Shown here in pieces: positions 1 through 8,895 of a stretch of DNA of 56,812 bases (position 1 is the stretch's first letter; each line of letters opens with the position of its first letter). Made by a program: the position numbers and the translations under genes. This stretch comes from Dehalococcoidia bacterium. Its GTDB lineage: Bacteria > Chloroflexota > Dehalococcoidia > GIF9 > UBA5629. The notes under the pieces were generated by a model. The model had not been told where the DNA came from. It saw nothing but the letters and a program-made list of their open reading frames with translations, and made no database searches. The stretch lies in assembly GCA_003142375.1 (NCBI GenBank), contig PLME01000017.1, forward strand, positions 1-56,812. Direction: 5' to 3'.

Positions 1-1
1 T

Positions 2-1714
2 GTGCAACAGCCCGTGCAGCCGATGCAGCAACCCGTCCAGCAAGTACCTGTGCAACAGCCCGTGCAACATGTCCCACCTCCAATACAGCCGCCTATCGAT
101 AGCACCCAGGTTTTCAGCCGGCCCTCTCAAGTCCCCTGGCAGCCGCAGTATCAGCAGCCCTCAATACAGCAAATGTCGCCCCAGGGCAGCATGCCCCCTC
201 CACCGCCCAATAAAGAACCCGTACTCGTCCCGCCTCTTGAAAACGGAATGACAAAGCCGCCGATAGATAAGCCTGCCATGGTGGTGGTACAACAGCCGGC
301 AGCTACACCGATTACACCGGTACCTATAGAGACCGGCGTCAACGTTTTTGAAGACCCGCGCATAGTCAAGTTAATTGATGGATTGGTCAACGGAAAGCTG
401 GGAGATATTACTCCTACTGTGGATTTCAGCTATAAATACGGCTATGCCTATCCATCCGTGGACAGCCTCCTGGATACGTCTGATATGGAAACAGTGAACA
501 TACTCGAGACGCTTGCACAGAATGGAATCTTAATAAAACAGCCGTTTGAGAAGTTCAATATTGATCCGGACGGCCAATTCCAGCTTGTGCCCACTGAACA
601 TTGTCCCCGGGACGATTCATCAAACCTGATCAAGGGACAGCTGATTGAACATTTTTCCTGCGGCTACGTAGGTCTGGATAAGGATTTTAAACAGGACAGC
701 CGCTACGTCTGTCCGAAATGTCACAAAGACTTGCGACTTATAGGAACCGATTACCGTAACATAGGTATACACTACAGATGTCAGGACGACGGCGAAATTT
801 TCACGACTCCCGTTATCAAATGGCGTAATTTGAGGACGCGCAAAGAGTGGAACCAGGAAGAATTGAAGGAGATGGAGGTATATTCTTATCGATTTAGCCC
901 GGATAAGAAGGGGTGGTTGGAGTTTCAACTCAAGCCCAAGACGCAACTGGTGGATTTTCTGAGGGTTCAGGGTTATCAGGTGCAGGAACTGGCACAGTTG
1001 ACCGGTAAATCGGGAGCGATCCACACTGTTGATATCCTGGCCATACGTGACGACATCTTGACCAAGATAATACTGGGTGTCGGCATACTGGTAGCAGGAT
1101 CTGGTGAATCGGAAGTTGGCCTGGAAGCATTGTTTAGATTTGATAGCCGCGCTTATGATATAGGAATCAATTACAAAGTAGTAATTGCCATACCCAGGCT
1201 CGGCGCTGAAGGAATTAATTTTGCCAACAGACAAATGATCAGGGCATTTGAAGCCAAGACAATGGCGGCGGTAGTTTCTGATATTACAAGTATTCCACGT
1301 TCCAGGATGTCACTTCAGAGCAATGTGGATGCCGGTTACCAGGCTGAAACCTCGCTTGCGGCTGTGTCTGCCAACGTTAAGACCACAATTAGCCGGTTCC
1401 TTAGGAACAGGGGTTACGAGGTATTTGAGCAGGCCTTGATTGCAGGTAAATCCGGCATTGAACATGTATTTGATATCTTTGCCCGCAGAGATGACAGGAT
1501 TATCGTGCCCTCCATGGCCATCGGCATCGCCGGAAGTACGGGCCGGCCTGTCGAGCTGGATGAGATATCGAGGTTCGATGCTGCCGCTTTCGATTCCGGA
1601 ATTCGTAATAAAGTATTTATAGCTATCCCACAAATCAGCGTCCAGGCCAGGCAATTCGCCAAGCAGCAGAAAATCGATATCATTGAGCAGAATGACCTCG
1701 GGAAATTGCTGTAA
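2..1714 (+). CDS. TackOD1-like zinc-ribbon protein with two restriction-endonuclease-like repeats (5' partial)
   Basis: The reading frame is open from the window edge, so the true start is probably upstream. Residues 1-110 are low-complexity Gln/Pro/Val repeats. A zinc-binding segment follows, with Cys at 201, 220, 237, 240 and 260 (CPKC at 237-240, and CGYVG and IGTDYR around it); this pattern resembles the TackOD1 output domain. Two related modules end the protein, about residues 315-425 and 460-568. Both contain GKSG followed by a DI-A-RDD stretch, then RFD and a KV-IAIP strand, like an Mrr-type restriction-endonuclease fold. They are probably signalling or binding modules; catalysis is unproven. 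A GT2 gene follows 62 bases later on the same strand, so a role in controlling polysaccharide synthesis is possible but inferred. Confidence 0.65.
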   Translation: MQQPVQPMQQPVQQVPVQQPVQHVPPPIQPPIDSTQVFSRPSQVPWQPQYQQPSIQQMSPQGSMPPPPPNKEPVLVPPLENGMTKPPIDKPAMVVVQQPAATPITPVPIETGVNVFEDPRIVKLIDGLVNGKLGDITPTVDFSYKYGYAYPSVDSLLDTSDMETVNILETLAQNGILIKQPFEKFNIDPDGQFQLVPTEHCPRDDSSNLIKGQLIEHFSCGYVGLDKDFKQDSRYVCPKCHKDLRLIGTDYRNIGIHYRCQDDGEIFTTPVIKWRNLRTRKEWNQEELKEMEVYSYRFSPDKKGWLEFQLKPKTQLVDFLRVQGYQVQELAQLTGKSGAIHTVDILAIRDDILTKIILGVGILVAGSGESEVGLEALFRFDSRAYDIGINYKVVIAIPRLGAEGINFANRQMIRAFEAKTMAAVVSDITSIPRSRMSLQSNVDAGYQAETSLAAVSANVKTTISRFLRNRGYEVFEQALIAGKSGIEHVFDIFARRDDRIIVPSMAIGIAGSTGRPVELDEISRFDAAAFDSGIRNKVFIAIPQISVQARQFAKQQKIDIIEQNDLGKLL

Positions 1715-1776
1715 CTTTAGCTTCCGGGTTACTTATTAATAATGGGCGAATTGCAGTCTGCCTCCGGTATATGTAA

Positions 1777-3324
1777 ATGAAAAATATTGCAATATTTGCT
1801 GTAGCTGCTATATTTTTAGTCGGCTTGCTGGGCATATTTTACTTCATGCCCGTAGAATCTATCTGGATAGCCGGCGGGATGCTGGCAGCCATCGTCCTGT
1901 ATCACTTTATATCCAGGCTTATACTGGGGAAGCAGACCAGGCCGGCCAGCCCCAGCCAATGGCAAAACCTTAGTTCGCTTCTGGTTATTTTCCTGGTAAT
2001 TTTTGTTCTTTTTGTTATAGTTCTACGTGACGCGGTGTCTTCGGTTTTGATTCATGTTCTGCTGGTCTCGCTGATATTTACCATGATGATAAATTTCCTG
2101 ACCGTGCCGCTGGCCATTTTCCACAAGCTAAGGCAGAAGGAAGAGGATTCCCAACCCAGTACTTACACACCCAGGGTAAGCATTATCGTACCGGCATATA
2201 ATGAGGAGAAGGTCGTGGCCAGGACCATTGAAACGTTAATAGAAGCCGACTATCCCGACAAGGAAATAATAATAGTCGATGACGGATCGAAGGACAACAC
2301 CTACGAGGTTGCTTCAAGATATGCCCGGCGCGGCCTTAAGATAATACGGCGACCGAACGGCGGTAAGTTCGCGGCCTTAAATACAGGCATTGCTGTTTCC
2401 ACGGGGGAGATCATCGTCACGGTGGATGCCGACAGCCTGATTGCTCGAGCTTCCATTGCACAGTTAGTGCGTGGTTTTGAAGATCCGGAAGTGGCAGGTG
2501 TTGCCGGTAATCTTAAGGTATTTAACAGGAACAAATTAATCACTAAACTACAGGCGCTCGAATATGTCGTCCAGATTCAGATTGTGAGAAGGGCTTTTGA
2601 AAATTTCGGGTCATTAACCGTGGCCTCGGGCGCCTTCAGCGCATTTCGCAAGACAGCCCTGGAAGAAGCGGGATGGTATGATCCGGACTACCTGCTCGAA
2701 GACTTCGATATAACCATCAAGCTCTTAAAATCACATATGATTTTGCACGGCAATAATGAGGCCGTCTGCTACACCGAGGCGCCTGAAACACTGAGGGATG
2801 TATACAAGCAGCGGCTGAGTTGGTTTCGCGGCGATTTCCAGAATTTCTGGAAGCATCGGGATACCTTTTTTAATCCCAGGTTTGGAATCATGCATAAACT
2901 GACCTTCCCTTACATGCTGATATCTATGACGCTGGTTCCTCTGGCCAGTTTGGTTGTCATAGTCACGTCGATTATTATGTTGCTTAACGGCGAATGGCTG
3001 ACGCTGGTGCTTGCCTTCTGCCTTTTTACAATATTACAGACGTTGCTGTGCGTGCTGGGGATACTCATTGCTGATGATGATATGAAGCTTGTTGTTTTCT
3101 CGCCGCTCTTTATAATAGGTTATAAGCAGTTTCTGGATTTCACCATGCTCAAAGCACTGATCGACATCATCTTGAGTGGCGGCACTTACCTGCGAAGGGA
3201 AAGGGTTACAAGGATAGGAGACGTAACGACAACATATTCGCAGAGACCTGCTGTCGCCAGTGGTTTGCTTGACACTGCACAGAAAGCCTCTAAAGAGGCA
3301 AAAAGCCATACGTCTGTCCGATAA
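1777..3324 (+). CDS. Processive GT2 family glycosyltransferase, membrane-bound
   Basis: This 515-residue protein has N-terminal membrane segments (about 4-45 and 68-115), a cytosolic GT-A domain (about 132-350) and further membrane segments (about 370-470). This is the layout of poly-GlcNAc, chitin and cellulose-type synthases, which polymerise a nucleotide sugar at the inner membrane and extrude the chain. The GT2 motifs are VPAYNEE near 138, DDG at 168-170, DAD at 217-219 and LLEDFD at 306-311. The usual QxxRW motif reads QRLSW at 345-349, so the arginine is replaced by serine. The epimerase gene starts 22 bases downstream, which suggests an operon. The sugar polymerised cannot be told from sequence. 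Confidence 0.88.
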   Translation: MKNIAIFAVAAIFLVGLLGIFYFMPVESIWIAGGMLAAIVLYHFISRLILGKQTRPASPSQWQNLSSLLVIFLVIFVLFVIVLRDAVSSVLIHVLLVSLIFTMMINFLTVPLAIFHKLRQKEEDSQPSTYTPRVSIIVPAYNEEKVVARTIETLIEADYPDKEIIIVDDGSKDNTYEVASRYARRGLKIIRRPNGGKFAALNTGIAVSTGEIIVTVDADSLIARASIAQLVRGFEDPEVAGVAGNLKVFNRNKLITKLQALEYVVQIQIVRRAFENFGSLTVASGAFSAFRKTALEEAGWYDPDYLLEDFDITIKLLKSHMILHGNNEAVCYTEAPETLRDVYKQRLSWFRGDFQNFWKHRDTFFNPRFGIMHKLTFPYMLISMTLVPLASLVVIVTSIIMLLNGEWLTLVLAFCLFTILQTLLCVLGILIADDDMKLVVFSPLFIIGYKQFLDFTMLKALIDIILSGGTYLRRERVTRIGDVTTTYSQRPAVASGLLDTAQKASKEAKSHTSVR

Positions 3325-3346
3325 GAATACGTAGGTAGAAGAAGGA

Positions 3347-4321
3347 ATGGATATGAAAGATGTATTGCAGAAATACTCGGGCTGCAAAGTGTTGGTTACC
3401 GGGGGAGCCGGGTTTATCGGTTCGCATCTGGTGGAGAAACTCCTGGACCTCGGAGCCGAAGTCACGGTTATCGATACTATGCTTTGCGGCAACAAGAGTG
3501 CACATTTGGACGGACGCAAAAACCTTTCCGTCCATGAAGTGGATGTCAACGATGTGCCCTCAATGAAGCCTTTATTTAAAGGCAAGGATATGGTCTTTCA
3601 TCTGGCTGCCGTTGTTGGCGTGGAAGAGACACAGGATGAGCCCGTAAACCTTTTAAATGTTGAGGTAGTCGGTACGTCCAAGGTAATCGCCCTGTCCGCG
3701 GAGAACAAAGTTAAAAGATTTATCTTCGCATCATCTTCGGAAGTTTACGGTGACTCGCTGCGACCAATGGTGGAGGAGGGCCCCTACAATCCCAAGTCTA
3801 CCTATGCTCTTACCAAGCTGGTGGGAGAGCATTATTGTGCCGCCTACTATCAGAAGTTTGGCCTCGAATACACCGCTCTGAGATATTTCAATTCATATGG
3901 GCCCCGTCAGGACGAACGCTTTGTGCTTTCACGCTTTGTTAACAGGGCCCTGGACGGAAAAGAGTTATACGTATACGGGGACGGCAAACAAACTCGTGAT
4001 TTCACTTATGTCGAAGATACGATTTATATGACGCTGCTGGCTGCCATTATCAAAGAGGGGGCAGGCCAGGTGCTGAATATTGGCACAGGCAAAGCTGAAT
4101 CTATCATTGATTTAGCCGAAATGGTTCTGACTATGCTCGGTTTAAAGGATAAGGTAAAAATATCCTTTGTAGACTATGACAAAAGAAGGTCCAGGGAGAT
4201 AGAGGTTTTCAGCCGGCTGGCAAACATAGACAGGGCCGTCAAATTGCTTGGATACAGGCCGTCCACATCCCTGGATGAAGGGATTAAAAAATACGTAGAT
4301 TGGTATCGCGGTAGCAAGTAG
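3347..4321 (+). CDS. NAD-dependent epimerase/dehydratase (sugar-nucleotide, SDR extended family)
   Basis: This 324-residue protein carries the Rossmann NAD-binding motif GGAGFIG (19-25) and the catalytic SSSEVYG and Y153xxxK157 motifs of extended SDR enzymes such as UDP-glucose 4-epimerase and UDP-glucuronate decarboxylase. Family members remodel nucleotide sugars that feed glycosyltransferases. It probably supplies the precursor for the GT2 synthase 22 bases upstream. A purine-rich ribosome site (AGAAGAAGGA) precedes two possible ATG codons at 3347 and 3353; the first is used here. The exact substrate is not resolved. Confidence 0.85.
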   Translation: MDMKDVLQKYSGCKVLVTGGAGFIGSHLVEKLLDLGAEVTVIDTMLCGNKSAHLDGRKNLSVHEVDVNDVPSMKPLFKGKDMVFHLAAVVGVEETQDEPVNLLNVEVVGTSKVIALSAENKVKRFIFASSSEVYGDSLRPMVEEGPYNPKSTYALTKLVGEHYCAAYYQKFGLEYTALRYFNSYGPRQDERFVLSRFVNRALDGKELYVYGDGKQTRDFTYVEDTIYMTLLAAIIKEGAGQVLNIGTGKAESIIDLAEMVLTMLGLKDKVKISFVDYDKRRSREIEVFSRLANIDRAVKLLGYRPSTSLDEGIKKYVDWYRGSK

Positions 4322-4333
4322 TTAAGCCGTCAG

Positions 4334-6139
4334 CTATTTGCTAGCTGAAGTATAGTTGTACCAGGCTTCGTAAGTGGTAATTGTGGCTTGAGTCTTGCAC
4401 CATTTTACGATCTCCCCCAGCCTGGCAAGCTTTGCCTGATCGGGTTTGCCGTCTTTATCTTTAAAGGAGTCGGGATGTATGCTGACGGCGGCTACTCCTA
4501 ATTCCGCCAAAGTTCCGCACAACATACTGCCGAGATCGTTATCTATGATTTCATCCCAGGCATCGTAGTATGAACAATAGTTGCTAATGGTCTCCAGCTT
4601 GCTGATATCGACAATATCACCAAAGGTACCGGTAACGTTGTCCCAAACGCACACATCCTCAGCAGTAGGCACCCTGTACATGCCGTTGGCAGCGGGCTTT
4701 CCATAATAGTCGACCGGCACGCGCGTTGCCGGATGCGGCTCAGAGGCAACCTGGGTGCCGAATACCTTAAAACCGGCTGCCTGAACTGCTCTATAGCCGG
4801 ATTCGTCAAAATAGTCGGTTGGGACGGTAAAGGCCACGGGAGCAAATCCAAAATACTGCAAATACTGGTCACGGGCTTTGACAAATTTAAATTTGATAAA
4901 ATCGTAAGTCAACCCCGATAATGTACAGTCACACTGATAGTATGTCCAGTCGTAACCATGCACACTGATCCCTATATTCCCCTGATCGATATATTTCTGC
5001 AGCCAGGGCATTTCAAAAGAGTCGGTGCCGTCGACGTTGGAAACGACACCCACATCCAGCGGAACGCCGTTGGCCTGGAATAATTTGATAATTTCCTCGA
5101 CAACGTCTTCATGCCACCCTTTGGCAACGTCGTCGATCCTGAAGATAATTGCTTTACCGCCGTTATAGGTGGGAACTATTCTCTGCCGGGCCGAACTACT
5201 AGAGGCCCATCTGGACATGTAGCGGGACCAGCTTTCAAAAGTGGTTAGCTCACCATGCTGATGGCAGGATTTAATGAGATTGGATAGAAGTGCTAATTTG
5301 GAGGCATCCGGCTTCATATCCTTCCCCATAAAGGAGGCCGCCTGTATTTCGATTACGGCAGTGCCGAATTTGTTAATACTCTGGTCAATGGCGGCCAGAA
5401 GATTTTTTTCTTCGCCGGACCGTGCTGAGATAGCAAGCCTGTTGGTGGCGGTTGATGTATATTCAAGGTTTTCTACTATCGGCAATCGGTACAAACCCTG
5501 TTGATCTATTTCTCCGAACCAGGAAAGCGGTTGCTTGGAACTATTGAAATCGCCGGAGTATTCTGTTGAAAGTATCCGAAAACCGGAGTCTTGAATGAGT
5601 GAATAATTGGCTTCCAGATAGTTTCCAAAATGCAGGAGGCAGGCGACAGGAGGGTCGCCAAAATATGATTTTAATTGCTCCCTATCGTTCTGCAGACTGG
5701 ATTCCAGCTCTTTATAGGCGGCGTTGTCTCTCGCTGTATCCTCCTCAAACCAATGGATATCACTGCCGTCGAAACTGATGTCGATAATGCCGGCATCCAC
5801 GTAGCCCCGCAGGTAACTCAACCCGGCAAAGCCGGGTGCTATTAACGAAGGAGCCACGGCTACGTCAAGCGGCGCACTGTTATCTGCAAACAACCTTATT
5901 ATGCCGTTAACTGTGCCGGATGCATTGTCGGTATCTATTTGATCCAGTGTGAAGATGATGGCGCTCTTGTCCCCTACATACGGAGTTGTCTGAAGCTGCC
6001 TTACATGTGACACTGCAGCTGGTACAGGCGGCGTCACCTCGGGATTTGGTTTGGTCGGCACAGGTAAACAGCTTGCAGAAAAAAAGAGAACCATTGCAAG
6101 AAGCAAATTGCCGATCTGCTTTGAGTGGGTAAAGAGCAT
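4334..6139 (-). CDS. Lipoprotein with two polysaccharide-deacetylase-like domains
   Basis: This 601-residue protein has a lipoprotein signal (hydrophobic 10-23, Cys24 in FSASC). Two homologous NodB/DUF2334-like barrels follow, at about 50-300 and 325-598. The second keeps features of a metal-dependent deacetylase: FRIDDV near 330, GISVHG near 393 and FTVPTD near 436. In the first copy the equivalent positions read LDQIDTD and DISFDG, so the metal histidine and paired aspartates are lost and it is probably non-catalytic. It would act outside the membrane on a surface polysaccharide. It converges with the epimerase gene, 12 bases away, and is divergent from the GH5-like lipoprotein gene. The deacetylase assignment is by fold pattern; activity is inferred. 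Confidence 0.75.
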   Translation of the reverse strand: MLFTHSKQIGNLLLAMVLFFSASCLPVPTKPNPEVTPPVPAAVSHVRQLQTTPYVGDKSAIIFTLDQIDTDNASGTVNGIIRLFADNSAPLDVAVAPSLIAPGFAGLSYLRGYVDAGIIDISFDGSDIHWFEEDTARDNAAYKELESSLQNDREQLKSYFGDPPVACLLHFGNYLEANYSLIQDSGFRILSTEYSGDFNSSKQPLSWFGEIDQQGLYRLPIVENLEYTSTATNRLAISARSGEEKNLLAAIDQSINKFGTAVIEIQAASFMGKDMKPDASKLALLSNLIKSCHQHGELTTFESWSRYMSRWASSSSARQRIVPTYNGGKAIIFRIDDVAKGWHEDVVEEIIKLFQANGVPLDVGVVSNVDGTDSFEMPWLQKYIDQGNIGISVHGYDWTYYQCDCTLSGLTYDFIKFKFVKARDQYLQYFGFAPVAFTVPTDYFDESGYRAVQAAGFKVFGTQVASEPHPATRVPVDYYGKPAANGMYRVPTAEDVCVWDNVTGTFGDIVDISKLETISNYCSYYDAWDEIIDNDLGSMLCGTLAELGVAAVSIHPDSFKDKDGKPDQAKLARLGEIVKWCKTQATITTYEAWYNYTSASK

Positions 6140-6226
6140 GTTCTAATATTAAAGCCTAAATACAGCTAGAGTCAAAGCGGGAAGCTTGTGATAAATGTTG
6201 TATACTTTTCAGGTAAATAGGTCAGT

Positions 6227-7309
6227 TTGAAATTTGCAGGCATGCGCTTTTTAAGTATTGCACTCATTATTTCCATTCTCATGTGGCCGGCGTGTATTCA
6301 ACCGGTGCCCCCGTCAGCTCCCGGAACCCCAACGGAACCCCTGCCCCAAACTCAACCGGCCACTGAGCCCCAGTCCCCACCGGCTGCAGCAACCCATCCC
6401 AACCCCGGACCTTCCTCTGATAATCGCACTAAGTTGATTTACGGCATGAAAGGAGTGGGCATCCGGTTGCCGCAATCGGACTTCGCCGAAATGAAGGCTG
6501 CGGGGATCGATGTGCTGGCTACAGAGTGGGGTATGGAACAGGATATAAATGAAGTGAAGGCCTTCCTTGACCAGGCGCAGGCCGCCGGTTTAAAAGTTAT
6601 TATGGACGGCGGTTTTAGCTATACTGCCTGGGGATTTACTGACGACGATTGGGACAAGTTGCCCAGGGGTAAACACCCGGTTTGGCAAAAGGACCGTGTG
6701 CAAAGTTGGGTAAAAGCCCTCAAATACCATCCCGCTATATATGCCTGGGATATATGTAACGAATTCGGTGAAAACCTGCCCAGCGGCGCAGATATAAAGG
6801 GATCGGATTGGCCTAAAGGAATGATAACAGCGAATCAGATAAAACAGGCCAGAGCGGATGTTCTGGAAGCCGACTCTACCAGGCCAATACAGGTGCGTAT
6901 GTACGAATGGGATATAGGCAAAATGCCGCGGCAGGTAAAATCGGTGCTAGAAGACAAGACCGCCGATATTATATCGCTTAACCTCTACTCAAATTATATG
7001 GAGAACGGCAAGCTTCAATGGCCTGACATAATAGAAGAAGGCGGCCCGTATTTCGTCAGCAGCATAAAAAAAATAGCACCTGAAACCAGGATCTGGCTTT
7101 CAATTGCGGTGTTCGAATATCACGATCAATTCCAGAGGCCAACGCCGGCAACTCTAAGCAGGGACCTAAAATATGCAAAACAGATTCCCCAATTGGATGC
7201 GATTTCATTTTTCGATTGGGGGCCGGACAATAAGTGGGACCCGATGTCCGACTGGTACCTGCCTAAAACCGGGGCTGACCTTTGGGCGGTTATTAAAGTA
7301 AATCTATAG
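6227..7309 (+). CDS. GH5-like TIM-barrel lipoprotein, putative glycoside hydrolase
   Basis: This is 360 residues if it starts at TTG 6227; an in-frame ATG at 6242 is equally plausible and leaves the signal peptide intact. A hydrophobic stretch ends at Cys23 (MWPAC), a lipobox, and is followed by a Pro/Thr/Gln linker (25-65). The rest is a barrel of the GH5/cellulase-like clan. DICNEFGE at 175-182 supplies the acid/base (N178-E179), and Glu297 in AVFEYHD is the candidate nucleophile. It is probably an extracytoplasmic enzyme acting on the polysaccharide made by the neighbouring synthases. Substrate is unknown. It is transcribed divergently from the deacetylase-like gene. Confidence 0.7.
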   Translation: MKFAGMRFLSIALIISILMWPACIQPVPPSAPGTPTEPLPQTQPATEPQSPPAAATHPNPGPSSDNRTKLIYGMKGVGIRLPQSDFAEMKAAGIDVLATEWGMEQDINEVKAFLDQAQAAGLKVIMDGGFSYTAWGFTDDDWDKLPRGKHPVWQKDRVQSWVKALKYHPAIYAWDICNEFGENLPSGADIKGSDWPKGMITANQIKQARADVLEADSTRPIQVRMYEWDIGKMPRQVKSVLEDKTADIISLNLYSNYMENGKLQWPDIIEEGGPYFVSSIKKIAPETRIWLSIAVFEYHDQFQRPTPATLSRDLKYAKQIPQLDAISFFDWGPDNKWDPMSDWYLPKTGADLWAVIKVNL

Positions 7310-7345
7310 GGATCCCGGCCCCAATAACCTGCTGAATAACGTCAA

Positions 7346-8737
7346 TCAAAAGAGCCCCAGTGCAGTCCTGGCCGAGCTCTTCAATGCCGGATCATCCGTG
7401 ATATCGATGCATTTCTGCAGATCTTCCCTGGCTTTGGTGAAATTGCCCAGGTTTTTATAAATAATGCCGCGTGTGTAATAGGCGATGGGCATCTCATAGT
7501 CAATCCTGATGGCATCATTGCTGTCCTGTAGTGCCCTCTCATACATCCCTTTGGCATTGTAGCACCAGGCGCGCCTGTCATAAGCCTGGGCTAGCTTGGG
7601 GTTGAGAGAAATGGCCTTGTCGCAGTCGCTTATGGCATAGTCCCATTGAAATAGATTTATGTAAGCCCAGGCGCGTGTGTTGTAGGCCAGGGCAAACTCA
7701 GGATTCAATTCAATGGCCTTGGTGGTATCGACGATAGCCAGCTGGTATATTTGTTGCAGAATATATCCCCAGGCGCGCATATTATAGGCCAGGGCAAAAT
7801 TCGGGTTTAAGTCGATGGCCTTGTTACAGTCGTCTATACCCATAGTCAGCCAGTCTTTGGTATGGTCGTAAGCTACTTTTTCGAAATACACCCAGGCACG
7901 CGTGGTATAGGCGAATGGCAGGTTGGGATTCAGTTCAATGGCCTTATTGCAGTCTTCAATAGCCGGATCGTGTTTTCCTTTCATCGTATTTGCCCACGCC
8001 CGGTTGACGTATGCTGTGGCCGTATTGGGCTCAATCTCAATGGCCTTGTCGCAGTCCGCAATGGCCAGATCATAGCCTCCTGTCTGATTATAGACCGAAG
8101 CCCGCTGCACATAGGCTAGCGCCAGTGTGGGGTCCAGCTCGATGGCTTTGTTGGAATCCGCCAGGGCCTCATCGTATTTGCCCATTTCATTATAGGCCCA
8201 CCCACGGTTCATATAAGCTATCGCCCGGCCCGGCTCTATATCGATAGCACGGTTGCAGTCGGCGACGGCCCCCTGGTAATCCCCTTTTTCATTCAATGCC
8301 CAGGCCCGGTTAATGTAGGGCAGCGCCGACCTGGGGCCCAGTTGAATAGCCCTGGTACAATCCTGTATGGCAAGATCGTACCAGCCTTTTTCGTTATAGG
8401 CGGAGGCACGTGTTACATAGGCCAGAGATAGGTTGGAATTTATTTCTAGAGCCTTATTGCAATCCTCGATGGCCTTGTCATACTCCCCCACCTGATTATA
8501 GGAAAGGGCACGGTTCGCATAGATTATGGCCTGATGCGAATCGCGGCTGATAGCGGTGGTATATTCCAGAATGGCCTGATCGTACTGCTTGTTGGCATAA
8601 TATTCGTTGCCTTTTTTGTAGTGCTCGGTAGCGGTATCGAAAATCACACAAGATGAAGCACATAATGATAGCAAGATAACGGCCAGGCAGCTTAATATGA
8701 AGCTCGATTTTGCTATTGTCACCGATTTATTATTCAC
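7346..8737 (-). CDS. TPR-repeat lipoprotein
   Basis: This 463-residue protein has a lipoprotein signal (hydrophobic 12-29, Cys30 in CASSC). About twelve consecutive 34-residue TPR units then run to the C-terminus, each with the pattern A-Y-N-RA-Y---G-Y--AI-DC-KAIELNP. Such solenoids mediate protein-protein interaction on the outer face of the membrane. The neighbouring surface-polysaccharide genes suggest a scaffold role, as TPR lipoproteins often accompany exopolysaccharide synthases. The repeats are very similar to one another, which implies recent expansion. A second TPR lipoprotein lies at 15249-17006. Confidence 0.88.
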   Translation of the reverse strand: MNNKSVTIAKSSFILSCLAVILLSLCASSCVIFDTATEHYKKGNEYYANKQYDQAILEYTTAISRDSHQAIIYANRALSYNQVGEYDKAIEDCNKALEINSNLSLAYVTRASAYNEKGWYDLAIQDCTRAIQLGPRSALPYINRAWALNEKGDYQGAVADCNRAIDIEPGRAIAYMNRGWAYNEMGKYDEALADSNKAIELDPTLALAYVQRASVYNQTGGYDLAIADCDKAIEIEPNTATAYVNRAWANTMKGKHDPAIEDCNKAIELNPNLPFAYTTRAWVYFEKVAYDHTKDWLTMGIDDCNKAIDLNPNFALAYNMRAWGYILQQIYQLAIVDTTKAIELNPEFALAYNTRAWAYINLFQWDYAISDCDKAISLNPKLAQAYDRRAWCYNAKGMYERALQDSNDAIRIDYEMPIAYYTRGIIYKNLGNFTKAREDLQKCIDITDDPALKSSARTALGLF

Positions 8738-8895
8738 ACGCTTAGTATATCTATGTTATCAGGTATAGTCCACCGCATCCTGTAGTGTTATCCAGATATG
8801 CCGAATATAGCTTAAATACGCGTTGACATAAGTTATACATCATATTACTATTACGACATAGACTCCTGCCAGTTCTGAAGACTTTATAAATACAT

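Noticed and set aside
4331-4347. Terminator between the epimerase and deacetylase-like genes
   Set aside because: A six-pair hairpin (CAGCTA/TAGCTG) is present but has no T-run on either side and lies partly inside a gene.
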